From Linyphia triangularis (taxonomy: Eukaryota > Arthropoda > Arachnida > Araneae > Linyphiidae): a stretch of 64,000 bases of DNA. A program made the position numbers and the translations under genes. The DNA is taken from assembly GCA_963978545.1 (NCBI GenBank), contig OZ021730.1, forward strand, positions 9,927,796-9,991,795, in the 5' to 3' direction. Below are positions 22,228-32,340 of this stretch, in pieces. The notes beneath the pieces were generated by a model, which saw nothing but the letters and a program-made list of their open reading frames with translations, was not told where the DNA came from and made no database searches. The number at the start of each line of letters is the position of its first letter. Position 1 is the first letter of the stretch.

Positions 22228-22356
22228 GGTTGGTTGGTTGGTTGAATTTTGTTTCCTGGCGCAAGGGCAACACTAGGGCCAAACTGCGCCGAAAATTTTA
22301 TAGAAGTCAGCCAGTTAAAAGATTTAAAGTAAAAACAATTTTAAAAAGTAAAATCT

Positions 22357-25300
22357 TTAGATAAGATGATAAAACCCAATATCTAATAAAAATTTAAAAA
22401 GGTTATGATGAGGAGGTGAATTTAAAAGTGTAGATAAGGATGGGTGAGCTGAGTTAAAAAGACGAAGTCGTATGGAATTAAAAGTTGGACAGTCTGACAA
22501 AATATGGACAACAGTAAAAGAAACACCGCAGGAATTGCATGTGGGGGCATCTTCTGCCAGCAGAAGATGCACATGGGTAAAACGAGTGTGACCAATTCTA
22601 AGGCGTGTCAGGAGCACTTCCCTTTTCCGGGATTGCTGGATAGGCGCGAATCCGGAAACTAAGGGCTGAAACGAACGCAGCTTGTTGGCTGTCTGTGCAT
22701 CCCACATGGCCTGCCAAGTGAGAGACAGAGCAGTTTCACAAGCTTTATTTGCGTCGTCAGGGCAAAGCCAAGTGCTCCTAGGTCCACTTGCTGATCGTGC
22801 AATGGAATCTGCGCGTTCATTACCCATGATCCCCACATGACCCGGGACCCAACAAAAAAGAACATTAAAACATCTCTCCAAAAGTGTTGTATGAATCGCT
22901 AAAATATCTAAGATGAAAGGATGGGTTTGGCTCAGTGGATTATTCAGAGCATCCAAACAGCTCTTAGAGTCTGTGTAAATAATCCACTGGCCGTGCTCTT
23001 GCTGCAGGATGTATTGCAAGGCCATGAGAATCGCCAGGGATTCAGCTGAAAAGACGGAGCAGCTTTGGTGCAGTTCTCGTGACATGATGACATTGTCGTG
23101 AACTGCAGCTGCTCCGACATGTCCCGGGAACTTCGACCCATCCGTATAGATTGCCTTAAAATTAGAGAAATTATGTCTGTGATAGTAAAATAGATGAGTA
23201 AAAACCATATCTGGTGTTTCAGACTTTTTAAAATTATTAAAGATTGTTAAAACTTTGATGTTATGAGGATGCCAGGGTGGTGGAGTGAATGTGATAGGAC
23301 GAATCCTGAAATTATCAAGTTGATGAAATGTAAGAATTGAGTGAATTCGTAGAGAAAATGTTGGGATGCAAGATGGGCGTGCATTAAAAAGTCTAGAATG
23401 AGATAAGTTATAAATATTATGCGAGAGAGGGTGTCGTGTGTTATTTTTAATTTTAAAATAAAATTTTAAAGAAAGCTGGTCTCGTCTCAGTTTCAAAGGT
23501 CGCTCTAAACATACATTAAGTACACTTGGAATTGGTGATGTACGGAAGGCTCCCGACGCAATTCTGACACCGTGGTGGTGAACAGGGTCAAGGAGTATCA
23601 AAGCCGATTTTCTGGCTGATCCGTACACCACAGAACCATAGTCAAGTTTAGAACGAATAAGGCATCTGTATATTCTCAACATGGAGGTGGTATCAGCACC
23701 CCAGGAAGTGTTAGAAAGCACCTTCAGAAGATTCAGAGCTTTAGTGCACTTTAGTCTTAGATGTTTCAAATGAGGCAGGAAAGTGAGCTTCGAGTCAAAA
23801 ATGATCCCGAGGAATTTAGTTTCTGATACTATAGGTATCTGAGACCCATTTAAGAAAAGCTCGGGGTCGTTATGAAGCTCACGTTTCCTGCAAAAGTGCA
23901 TGGCCACGGTCTTCTGTGCATTGAATACAAATCCATTTTGATTGGCCCATTCTGTAATCCTTCTGAAGGTAAGTTCAATTTGTCTTTCGATGTGAGACAT
24001 ATTAATTGAGGCGCACGTTATCTGGAAGTCGTCGACAAAAAGCGAACTAGACACTGCAGGTGGAAGGCAGGTCATAATGCCGTTGACTTTTATAATAAAC
24101 AGTGCACAACTCAATACACTTCCCTGGGGAACGCCTTGCTCCTGAATAAACTCATCTGATAAGATGGAGCCGACGCGTACTTGGAAGACTCTCCGAGAAA
24201 TGAAATTCTCAATAAAGAGTGGTAAATTTCCTCTGAGACCTAAATTATGTAGGTCTCTGAGGATACCATATCGCCAAGTACGGTCATAGGCTTTCTCCAT
24301 GTCGAAAAATACAGACACCAAATGGTTCCGCTTGACAAATGCCTCCCGAATGGATGTTTCAAGGAGGAGCAGGTTGTCAATTGTATTTCGTCCACGACGG
24401 AAACCACTTTGAAACTGAGAGAGACAATTGTTTTCTTCCAAATAAAAGAGGAGGCGAGCGTTGACTAATTTTTCTAGTAGCTTGCACATGCAACTAGTCA
24501 ATGCTATGGGTCTGTAGCTCAAAGGACTCTTAGCGTCTTTACCTGGCTTGACTATTGGAATTACAAGAGCACGTTGCCATGCTGACGGAAATTTGTTTTC
24601 TCGCCAGATCCTATTATACAGCTGAAGAATGTATTTGAGTTGGAGAGGCTGGAGATGTTTCAGCATACTATAATGTATTTCATCATGACCAACAGCTGAG
24701 CCGCGAGTGTTGGAAAGAGCTCGCATTAATTCAGCCATGGTGAAATCAGCATTATAGTCTTCCAACTCAGTAGATGTAAAATTTAGCTTAGTTTTCTCAG
24801 CTTTGCGTTTGATAGAGGCGAACGGCTCTTTGTAATTCGAGTTGCTGGATATTTTAGCGAAAGAGTCAGCCAGAGTGTCAGCAATACCTTTAGGGTCTGA
24901 AACAGTTCCCTGGTCTGTCTCCAAGATTGAAATCGAGTATCTTGGGTATTGGCCCTTTATTTTATTTACTTTATTCCAGACCCTTTTAGCAGAGGTATTT
25001 GATGTTATGGTACTGACATAAAGCATCCAAGAGTTCTTCTGGCTACGCCGGCGGATTCTACGAGCTTCTGCTCGGGCACATTTAAAAGCGATAAGGTTGG
25101 CTTCTGTGGGATATCTGCGGAAAATACCCCAAGCCTTCCTCCGCTTTTTATGTGCAACTTTACATTCGTGGTTCCACCACGGTTTTGGAATTTTCGGTAG
25201 ATTGGTAGATGTCAGCGGGATAGAGAGGCGAGCAGCTTCCAAGATGGCATGGGAGATAGAATTAACAGCTTTATCGATGTCATCCTGGTCCACCATCTCG

Positions 25301-26034
25301 TCAGAGAAATGGATGAGGGAAGAAAACTGTTCCCAATCTGCGGATTCAATTTTAAAACGAGGGATACGAGCAGAGGGAACAGCAGCGACTCCTAACATCT
25401 CCAGTAGGACGGGAAAATGATCACTATGGTAAGGATCCCGTCCGACATGAAAAGACCATAGATGAAGAAGAGATGGTGAACACAAGACAAGGTCGATGGC
25501 ATGGAACGTCCTCGATGGGGTGTGGAAGTATGTATGTTGCCCGTTATTTAGAAGACATAGATTTTGATCTTCTATCATTTTTTCGACTTGTCTTCCACGT
25601 TGATTCATATCTGGGCTACCCCAAAGAGGACTGTGGCCATTGAAATCCCCCATTAAAATAATAGGGGAAGGAAGCTGGTCACAAAGCCTGTTTAATTCTG
25701 ATTGTCGGATGTTACGATTAGGGGGGAGATATATTGAACATACGGTTATCAATTGATTTTTCACTGTAACTCTAGCGGCAACAGCTTGCAAGTTGGTAGA
25801 GAGCGATAGCGGGGTGGATGGGTTGCTATTAGATATAAATATAGCAACACCACCGCTAGCTCTGTCGCCGCTGACAAAATCCTTACGTAGAGGACTGTAC
25901 CCCCTAACAAGAGAGCTCTGAAAAGGCTTCAAGAGCGTCTCTTGCAAACAGAAACAGACAGGTTTGTGTAAATCTACGAGGTGTTTTATATCTACCGAAT
26001 TTTGATGGAAACCGCGGCAGTTCCAAGATAACAT
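22357..26034 (-). CDS. LINE D ORF2: APE endonuclease - reverse transcriptase - RNase H - zinc knuckle, intact
   Basis: 1225 aa. Endonuclease residues about 1-215: SWNCRGF, QETLLK (31-36), GDFNGHS (from 129) and SDH (204-206), covering the metal and catalytic sites. RT about 440-740: SYRPIALTSC, FFDMEKAYD, QGVPQGSVLS, FVDD (666-669). RNase H about 960-1085: D965 (YTDGSK), E998 (FSAES), D1022 (YTDS), D1076 (NERAD), all present. Terminal knuckle C1166, C1169, H1177, C1182. The protein nicks target DNA and copies the LINE RNA in place; RNase H removes template RNA. ATG lies 8 nt after the ORF1 stop. One oddity: GPDG near 449, seen in copies A, B and C, reads GHDE here and may impair the enzyme. 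Confidence 0.95.
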   Translation of the reverse strand: MLSWNCRGFHQNSVDIKHLVDLHKPVCFCLQETLLKPFQSSLVRGYSPLRKDFVSGDRASGGVAIFISNSNPSTPLSLSTNLQAVAARVTVKNQLITVCSIYLPPNRNIRQSELNRLCDQLPSPIILMGDFNGHSPLWGSPDMNQRGRQVEKMIEDQNLCLLNNGQHTYFHTPSRTFHAIDLVLCSPSLLHLWSFHVGRDPYHSDHFPVLLEMLGVAAVPSARIPRFKIESADWEQFSSLIHFSDEMVDQDDIDKAVNSISHAILEAARLSIPLTSTNLPKIPKPWWNHECKVAHKKRRKAWGIFRRYPTEANLIAFKCARAEARRIRRRSQKNSWMLYVSTITSNTSAKRVWNKVNKIKGQYPRYSISILETDQGTVSDPKGIADTLADSFAKISSNSNYKEPFASIKRKAEKTKLNFTSTELEDYNADFTMAELMRALSNTRGSAVGHDEIHYSMLKHLQPLQLKYILQLYNRIWRENKFPSAWQRALVIPIVKPGKDAKSPLSYRPIALTSCMCKLLEKLVNARLLFYLEENNCLSQFQSGFRRGRNTIDNLLLLETSIREAFVKRNHLVSVFFDMEKAYDRTWRYGILRDLHNLGLRGNLPLFIENFISRRVFQVRVGSILSDEFIQEQGVPQGSVLSCALFIIKVNGIMTCLPPAVSSSLFVDDFQITCASINMSHIERQIELTFRRITEWANQNGFVFNAQKTVAMHFCRKRELHNDPELFLNGSQIPIVSETKFLGIIFDSKLTFLPHLKHLRLKCTKALNLLKVLSNTSWGADTTSMLRIYRCLIRSKLDYGSVVYGSARKSALILLDPVHHHGVRIASGAFRTSPIPSVLNVCLERPLKLRRDQLSLKFYFKIKNNTRHPLSHNIYNLSHSRLFNARPSCIPTFSLRIHSILTFHQLDNFRIRPITFTPPPWHPHNIKVLTIFNNFKKSETPDMVFTHLFYYHRHNFSNFKAIYTDGSKFPGHVGAAAVHDNVIMSRELHQSCSVFSAESLAILMALQYILQQEHGQWIIYTDSKSCLDALNNPLSQTHPFILDILAIHTTLLERCFNVLFCWVPGHVGIMGNERADSIARSASGPRSTWLCPDDANKACETALSLTWQAMWDAQTANKLRSFQPLVSGFAPIQQSRKREVLLTRLRIGHTRFTHVHLLLAEDAPTCNSCGVSFTVVHILSDCPTFNSIRLRLFNSAHPSLSTLLNSPPHHNLFKFLLDIGFYHLI

Positions 26035-26042
26035 ATTGAATG

Positions 26043-27407
26043 TTACTTGGAAGAATTGCCGATCCGCCGGTCTAGAGACTTGCTCCTCGGATGAAGAAGA
26101 GCAGGGGTTTCGAGGCCTGGGTCGACCTCCATGTCACCTGGGTCAAGACCCGAGATGACATCTGCTTCATCATCGGTGGATGATGGCGATGATTCAGACT
26201 TCTCTTTTCTTGGTTTGATTTTTTGTTGTTTATTTGACAGGATTTTTGATTGGATTTTAGTCTTAAGAACTTCTCCGGGTTTATTGGTTTGTTTATTTTC
26301 AGATTGTTTCTTGTTTTTTGAAGGTTTAACAGTAGTTTTGGAGGGATTTTTATTAGAATTCGAATTTCCGGGAATTGGGATTGTCTGAGATGAAGAGGTA
26401 CTGTGCTTAACGAGCGGTGAAAAACATTTAAGCAGTTGTTCGGGTGACATTTGAGAGTTAGGTACATGAATATCCGTTTGTATGGCTATTGATTTTACTT
26501 GTATTGGTTTGGAGGCAATTGCTTTAGCTATTGTTTTAGCCATGGATTTTTCTATTGTGGTTTCAAAGATGGTTCGGGCTTCTGGATACGAGATGTTATT
26601 GTGGGTTTTTATTTCTTGTATTTTCTTTTCTTTATCGTAGGTAGGGCACTTTCTGGAGAAAGATGGATGATCTCCAGTGCAGTTTACGCAGGTGGGCATA
26701 GCTAGGCAGCCTTCGCTTTGATGTTCAGTGCTGCCACACACTGCGCAAACTTCGTGGTCACTCCTACATGTGTTCCTAGAATGCCCGAACTTTTGACATT
26801 TAAAGCATCGCAATGGGTTAGGGATAAACGGTCTTACAGGACAACTTAGGTAGCCTGCTGTAATTTTACTGGGTAATTTAGGGGAGTTAAACGTTAGTAT
26901 TATGTGCTTTGTCTTTAGTATGTTGTTATCCCTTTTGATGGTGATTCGGCGTACATTTGTAACCCCTTGGGAAGAAAGTTCCCTTAGGATTTCGGAATCT
27001 TCAACGTGTTGAAGATCCGATTCCGAAATGACGCCTTGACTGGAATTGAGTCCTTTATGAGGGGTTACATTGATTTTGATGCTTCCCATTGTCGATGCTG
27101 CTAATAGATATTGAGATTGCCTGGAGTCTTTAGTTTGAACAAGAAAGTCACCCGATTTTAACTTCTTAATGCTTTGGGGTTCGTTTCCACAGATACCCTT
27201 AATGCCCTTTTGTATAAAAAAAGGGGACATTTTTCCCAATTCACCGGATTCGGATTGAATAACTAAGAAAGTGGGCTCATTCAGTTGAGAAGCTTGTTTT
27301 TTTGGTATTATATCACTGTCTAATTCTATTGTACGTTTAGTAGATTGGTTTGGATTTTGGGGATTTGGGCCTCCCGTCGGGCTGAAAGAAAGAGATTTAG
27401 TTTCCAT
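26043..27407 (-). CDS. LINE D ORF1, gag-like zinc-knuckle protein, intact
   Basis: 454 aa. The N-terminus is low in complexity and rich in Asn and Pro. A conserved domain (about 45-190) contains GKMSPFFIQKGIKGICG and LKSGDFLVQTK. Knuckles CFKCQKFGHSRNTC and CAVCGSTEHQSEGC plus a third CVNC type lie at about 200-255. The tail is long, Lys/Ser/Asn-rich and ends in an acidic stretch. Paralogous to C ORF1 and more distant from A and B. The role is RNA binding in the LINE RNP. Confidence 0.93.
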   Translation of the reverse strand: METKSLSFSPTGGPNPQNPNQSTKRTIELDSDIIPKKQASQLNEPTFLVIQSESGELGKMSPFFIQKGIKGICGNEPQSIKKLKSGDFLVQTKDSRQSQYLLAASTMGSIKINVTPHKGLNSSQGVISESDLQHVEDSEILRELSSQGVTNVRRITIKRDNNILKTKHIILTFNSPKLPSKITAGYLSCPVRPFIPNPLRCFKCQKFGHSRNTCRSDHEVCAVCGSTEHQSEGCLAMPTCVNCTGDHPSFSRKCPTYDKEKKIQEIKTHNNISYPEARTIFETTIEKSMAKTIAKAIASKPIQVKSIAIQTDIHVPNSQMSPEQLLKCFSPLVKHSTSSSQTIPIPGNSNSNKNPSKTTVKPSKNKKQSENKQTNKPGEVLKTKIQSKILSNKQQKIKPRKEKSESSPSSTDDEADVISGLDPGDMEVDPGLETPALLHPRSKSLDRRIGNSSK

Positions 27408-28041
27408 ATGTTTAGTTTTTTTTTATTCGGGCACTAGAGTCCCACCCACCATGGAGTCCGCGATATCGGGGATAGTGTACACCGGCAAGCAACAAAAATA
27501 ATAAAAAGAAAGAAAACAACAACTAAACTGTTGCGCACGGCATAACACTACCGGGTTGTCCAGCACCTATACGCGAACGACTCGCCCCTGTAGAAGTCTC
27601 CACCCTTAACGAGATTCCCAGCAGACGAGCCGAACGCTTGATCCCTAGCCGCCGACGAGGTCGGACGACCAGCCGATTGATACACACGGGACCAATGTGC
27701 ACCTCCCGTTTATCTGAAGCAAGGGCCAAAGTAGTGTATTGGGACAGTATGTCGCCCCTCAACTACCAGGATCCCCCTTTCCAGGGACACGGGTCTCCAC
27801 GCACGGCAAACACGTGGGTGATATAATCCCCGAGAGAAGCTGATAGCAACAGAGCGGCACAAAGCTTCTCAAGGGGAGCCCTCACCTCTGAAGAGGTAAC
27901 CACAACGAGGGAAATAAGAGAAGCCAAACAATAAATACAGAACCCAAAAAAGAAGGTAAAACAGAAGGAGGGATAGATCACTGGGGCGCCCCGGGGTTGT
28001 GAAGCCCGTATTTACTTTGAGAAAGTAAACCCCCTGAGGGG
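27408..28041 (-). promoter_or_regulatory. LINE D 5' UTR with 5'-terminal hairpins
   Basis: About 634 bp, near-identical to the UTRs of B and C. Starts CCCCTCAGGGG, then a TTTACTTT/AAAGTAAA stem, then GGGGCGCCCC (27983-27992). Its conservation in families whose coding regions have diverged suggests selection or exchange. Internal promoter activity is inferred. Confidence 0.6.
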
Positions 28042-28520
28042 GTTTTTGTCATTTAATAGCTTTTCTATTTGCCTACCACGGATATTACTGTTGGGACTGC
28101 CCCAAAGAGGATTATGGCCATTAAAGTCTCCCATGATGATAAAGGGAGACGGAAGCTGCTCGCACAACCTGTTAAGTTCTGCTTGCAATATAGCTACATT
28201 AGGAGGCAGATATATACAACAAACGGTGATAAGATGTCTAAATGTGGCTCTAACTGCAACAGCTTGCAAATTAGTAGTGAGCGACAGCGGGGTAAAAGGA
28301 GTTCTGTTAGATATAAAAACAGCTACTCCCCCGCTGGCTCTATCACCGCTAGTGCAGTCCTTCCGAAGGGGACTGTACCCCCTATTGAGGGAACTTTGAA
28401 AGGGTTTTAAAAGAGTCTCTTGTAGACAGAAGCAGACAGGTTGGTGGTCATCAATGAGGTGCTTAATATCGACCGAATTGTGGTGGAAACCACGACAATT
28501 CCAAGGTAAAAGACTGAATT
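28042..28520 (-). pseudogene. LINE C ORF2, 5' piece (endonuclease), start codon lost
   Basis: Translates as WNCRGFHHN, QETLLK and GDFNGHNPLWG without stops, up to IEKLLNDKN where D is inserted. The position of the ORF2 ATG (ATGTTATCTTGG in D) reads CTTTTACCTTGG here, so the start is gone. Continues at 22227. Confidence 0.88.
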
Positions 28521-29849
28521 TTATGCAGGATGGATATCAGTTCGCCGTTCATTTGACCGCCTCCTTGGATGGAGATTAGGAGGGGTCTCGAGGCCTTCCT
28601 CTATTTCCATCTCTCCGGACTCTGAGAGACCAGAGATGAACTCCTCACCTGATGAGGATGGAGAGGACCGTCTCCTTATAGTTTTTACTTTTTTTGTTTC
28701 TATTTGAGATATTTTCTTTTGTATTTTATGTTTTAGGTGTTGTCCGGGTTTTAAATGGGGTTTATTTGCCCCTGGTGGCTTGTTTTGAGTTTGTGTTTTT
28801 GTGTTAGTTTTCTTTGTGGGTTGGTTGGGTTTTTTAGAAATAGGAGCACTGCTGGTATTTGGGCGAGAGGATGTAATATATTTATTGAATTCTTCAGATG
28901 AGAGAATGCCAGGAGGAAGAGAAATGTCAGTTTGGGTAGTTACAGATTTAGGTTGACTTTTTTTTATAGCTTCAGAATAACTGGTGGTGGGTGGTTTAGA
29001 GCTTTCGTGGATTTTTCGGGCTTCAGGGTAAGCTATATTATTTTTTACTTTTATTTCTTGTATGGCTTTTTCCTCTACCCATTTGGGACACTCTCTGGAA
29101 AACGATGGATGTTTTCCAGGACAATTGACACAGTCGGGTTCAGCTCGGCAATCATCACTGGGATGTTCAGAGCTTCCACAAACTGCGCAAATGTCCACCT
29201 TGCTTCTACAAGTGTTCTTCGAGTGCCCAAATTTCTGACATTTGAAACATCGTAGAGGATTTGGGATAAAGGGGCGAACGGGGCAATGTAAGTAACCGGC
29301 TATTATTCTGTCAGGTAGTTTAGGGGAGTTAAATGTAAGTATTATATGTTTAGTTTGAATTATTGTATTGTCTCGCTTTATAGTTATTCTCCTGGCGTCA
29401 ATGACACCTTGAGATGATAGTTCTTCAATTAGTTCTTCTTTTTCAATTTGTAGGAGATCTGGTTCTGATATAACGCCTTGCGATGAATTAAGACCTTTAT
29501 GTGGTGTGGCAGTTATAGCAATGGTACCTATTGTTTTGGCTGAAAGTAAAGTGCGAGACTGTTGAGCATTTTTTGTTTCGATCAGGAAGTCTCCTGATCG
29601 TAGTTTTTTTATTGTTTTGGGCTCCCCGCCGCAGATTCCCTTTATCCCTTTTTGTATGAAGAAAGGAGACATTTTAGAAAGTTCACCAGAGACAGATTGA
29701 ATTATTAAGAATGCAGGTTCATTATAGATTGGATGTTGTTTTTTAGTATTCGGGTTTTCAATGGATTCGATTGCTCTTTTAACAGAAGATGATTGACTTG
29801 GTTGGGGAATTTGGCCTCCCGTGGGGCACAAAGGAAGAATAGACGCCAT
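28521..29849 (-). CDS. LINE C ORF1, gag-like zinc-knuckle protein
   Basis: 442 aa, open from MASILPLCPTGG to the stop. The N-terminal domain (SKMSPFFIQKGIKGICG) and three knuckles (CFKCQKFGHSKNTC, CAVCGSSEHPSDDC, then a CVNC type) are as in D. The tail is basic with a QTQNK/PPGANK stretch. No disruption, although ORF2 of the same element is broken. Confidence 0.92.
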   Translation of the reverse strand: MASILPLCPTGGQIPQPSQSSSVKRAIESIENPNTKKQHPIYNEPAFLIIQSVSGELSKMSPFFIQKGIKGICGGEPKTIKKLRSGDFLIETKNAQQSRTLLSAKTIGTIAITATPHKGLNSSQGVISEPDLLQIEKEELIEELSSQGVIDARRITIKRDNTIIQTKHIILTFNSPKLPDRIIAGYLHCPVRPFIPNPLRCFKCQKFGHSKNTCRSKVDICAVCGSSEHPSDDCRAEPDCVNCPGKHPSFSRECPKWVEEKAIQEIKVKNNIAYPEARKIHESSKPPTTSYSEAIKKSQPKSVTTQTDISLPPGILSSEEFNKYITSSRPNTSSAPISKKPNQPTKKTNTKTQTQNKPPGANKPHLKPGQHLKHKIQKKISQIETKKVKTIRRRSSPSSSGEEFISGLSESGEMEIEEGLETPPNLHPRRRSNERRTDIHPA

Positions 29850-30483
29850 TAAAATAAAGAAACAGAAATTCGGACACTAGAATCCCACCCACCATGGAGT
29901 CCTCGATATCAGGGATAGTGCACACCGGCAAGCAACAAAAACCAAGAAAAGAAAAAAATAGTAACTGAACCGTCACGCACGGCATAACACTATCAGGCTA
30001 TCTAGTGTCTATACGCGACCGGCTCGTCCCTGTAGATGTCTCCACCCTTAACGAGATTCCCAGTAGACGAGCCGGTCGCTTGATCCCAAGCCGCCGACGT
30101 AGTCGGACGACCAGCCGATTGATGCACATGGGACCAATGTACACCTCCCGTTTATCTGAAGCAAGGGCCAAAGTAGTGTATTGGGACAGTATGTCGTCCC
30201 TCAACTACCAGGATCCCCCTTTCCAGGGACACGGGTCTCCACGCACGGCAAACACGTGGGTGATATAATCCCCAAGAGAAGCTGATAGCAACAGAGCGGC
30301 GCAAAGCTTCTCAAGGGGAGCCCTCACCTCAGATGAGGTAACCACAACGAGGGAAGGAAGAGAAGCCAAACAATAAATACAGAACCCAAAAAAGAAGGTA
30401 AAACAGAAGGAGGGATAGATCACTGGGGCGCCCCGGGGTTGTGAAGCCCGTATTTACTTTGAGAAAGTAAACCCCCTGAGGGG
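29850..30483 (-). promoter_or_regulatory. LINE C 5' UTR with 5'-terminal hairpins
   Basis: Same order as in B and D: CCCCTCAGGGG, a TTTACTTT/AAAGTAAA stem and GGGGCGCCCC (30425-30434). The first base follows the target duplication directly, which shows that the 5' end is complete. Confidence 0.6.
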
Positions 30484-31172
30484 ACAGCATCCCAGGATTG
30501 TCCTAATAAGAGCGGTGTGCGACGGTGCATCAACTGTAAAGGAAATCATCCTTCTTCTGCTCACTCATGCTCATTTTATACTGACTTAATTAGTAAACGT
30601 CGGCCTAGTGGTTCCGGGGTCAAGAAGGCGACCCCCGCCACGAAGCCAATTTTCATCCCAAGACCTATCACTTTAAATTTAAAATCCAACCCCAAGCGCA
30701 CATATGCCAGTGCCGCCTCACAATCTTCTTGTATTTCTGGACCCATTATTGTTAAAAGTCAGGGAACTAACACTGATGTTAGCATCCCTGACACCCCAAT
30801 CTTCATGCAGGTTGATAAAACTACGATGGATAAATCCACTATCACCAGTCAACCACAGATGGTTAACTCTTCCAGTAACACCGGGTACCATTTTGAAGCT
30901 GTTAAATTAAATTTTCTCAGCCCACCATCTTTGCTTCCTAAATTCTAAGACGATTTTAGCTCCGCTTCCCCAACTGCTGTTGGTTGCTTTGAATAGTCTG
31001 GATGTTTCGTTCGACTTTCTGGTTTAATTTTTGTTTCCCATTCAATTTTCTCCCTTAATTTGTTATGTTTCTTATTAGTAGCTATGTTATTTTAATTATT
31101 TATCCTGGAGGTTGCACGGCCGTTCCGGCCGTCGGAACTCCAAGAACCCCAAATCAGTCAGTCAGTCAGTCA
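30484..31172 (+). pseudogene. LINE-like ORF1 fragment with short 3' end and (AGTC)n tail, split by LINE C
   Basis: After the duplicated ACAGCATCCCAGG the frame reads DCPNKS, RRCINCKGNHPSSAHSC and an SFYTDLI segment, then a Ser/Pro/Lys-rich tail to a stop at 30948. This resembles the last two zinc knuckles of jockey/R1-type ORF1 (PRE_C2HC-like) proteins; the first half is at 13097-13154. No ORF2 follows. A 220-bp 3' region ends in hairpin ACGGCC-GTTCC-GGCCGT (about 31117-31133) and five AGTC units. It looks like an internally deleted non-LTR element different from families 1 and 2. Confidence 0.6.
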
Positions 31173-32126
31173 GTCTGATCCTCAGTTTCGAAGGGTTTCG
31201 TATAGTTTCGCGCTAGTTAATTTACCTTAGTGTTAGTCTCGTCTATTTTAAGTGCAGTTATGTTTACCACGCTGCAGTACCTGATGTAGCGGTGCCATGC
31301 TTGCGGCTGCCCATGTGGCACTTTATGATGCTCTCTCCTGACCGACGTCTTAATATCCGGCTGCCACGGTGAGCGGTATTGTTCTTATTTAATTGTGCTC
31401 GTGTATTTCCCCATCTTCCCCAGGTACCAGTCTGTGTGTTTTGTTGCCGTAACTATAAATGTGTTGAAGGTAAAAATAAAAGATATTCAAGCACTACTAA
31501 AAGTCTTCTCATTTAGTGGACATATTTTGGAGTGTCATAAACGTTGTTTATACATACAATTCTAAGTATTGTTTCTTTTCAAAAAAGGACTCCCAGATGG
31601 TACGTTTTTCTTTCTTACAATTTTCCGTTTTGTGTGTTTTTTTACTTTGAATCACCCATACGTCAACATAAGTATTGTTTTCGGCCAGACAAATATTCTC
31701 GACTTTTTTACAATTCTCCACGTTTTGATTGGAACATCCTGACTTCAAAAAGTGATCTAGAAAAAAAAAAAAAAAAATGTATTGTCTTTGTGTACGTGAT
31801 CAGCATAAAACTCCCGAACGAATTGACTATGTGCAAATTCGGTATAGGAGTTATTGGCGGTAATAGGTTGTAAAATTCGGCTATTCAGCTAGTTTGCAGA
31901 TATTTTTAAAATTACCTCGATTTTAAGTTTTCCCGCTCTCGGGGTTTCACTGTAGTATGTTTAATAGAAAATGACATCCGAAATTATAATATATATTTAA
32001 CTTTAAAAGTTATAATAATAAAGTAAAATAGACCACTAGTGCGACGCGAGTACTTCACACAGCTTATTTAGAAGTACTTTTTGTAAAACTATATATGTTT
32101 GATATAGGTGTTTTCTTCACATCAGT
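31173..32126. other. No gene recognised; possible transcript end near 31480
   Basis: Mixed sequence with an AATAAA at about 31476 and a poly-A run near 31770. A 109-codon + frame at 31544-31873 has no recognisable domain and is A+T-driven. Confidence 0.35.
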
Positions 32127-32310
32127 GCCGACCAAACGGTATAGTGGTTAGCGTGCTAGCTTCTAGACCACGAGGTTGCAGGTTCGAGTCCCGTGTTAAG
32201 CATGGGTGTTTGTAAATGTATGTTGGCTTGTCTAATGACGAATGTTTCGGCGCATTATAGCCCTTGTGTTGCTGACGGCGCCAGATAATCTGAAAACAAC
32301 CAACCAACCC
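32127..32310 (+). mobile_element. tRNA-derived SINE copy 2
   Basis: Full length: GCCGACC head, A box, B box GGTTCGAGTCC, hairpin GGCGCATTATAGCCC to GGCGCC, CCAA tail. The flanking duplication is unclear (TTCACATC against TTCACTAC). It lies 30 bp from copy 3 in the opposite orientation. Confidence 0.93.
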
Positions 32311-32340
32311 TTCACTACCTACCTTTCTTGACTGGACCTT

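Larger units (their letters stand above)
22228..28041 (-). mobile_element. LINE copy D, family 2, full length with both ORFs open
   Basis: 5' end CCCCTCAGGGG at 28041 and 3' CCAA tail at 22228, flanked by the 13-bp duplication GTTTTTGTCATTT (22215-22227 and 28042-28054). Length is 5814 bp. Inserted in the endonuclease region of LINE C. The 3' hairpin lies at about 22256-22290. It is the only copy in the window with no stop or frameshift in either ORF, so it is the best candidate for an active or recently active element. Confidence 0.95.
13155..30483 (-). mobile_element. LINE copy C, family 2, full length but split by LINEs B and D
   Basis: The 5' end CCCCTCAGGGG is at 30483 and the 3' CCAA tail at 13155. 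A 13-bp target duplication ACAGCATCCCAGG flanks it. Removing B and D with one duplication copy each leaves about 5.84 kb, nearly the length of D. ORF1 is intact (28521-29849). ORF2 lies in three pieces: 28042-28520, 20346-22227 and 13358-14665. The codons rejoin exactly at both insertion sites. C was already degraded: its ORF2 ATG has become CTT, and an 11-bp deletion at a CCTGA repeat near 14560 shifts the frame. Confidence 0.93.

Noticed and set aside
22357..26034. Reverse transcriptase as part of a retron or diversity-generating system
   Set aside because: The domain order endonuclease-RT-RNase H with a gag-like ORF1 and target duplications is a non-LTR retrotransposon.
24097..26705. Open frames opposite or overlapping LINE D (25097-25420, 26072-26467, 26131-26388)
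   Set aside because: Shadows of intact ORF1 and ORF2; no domains.
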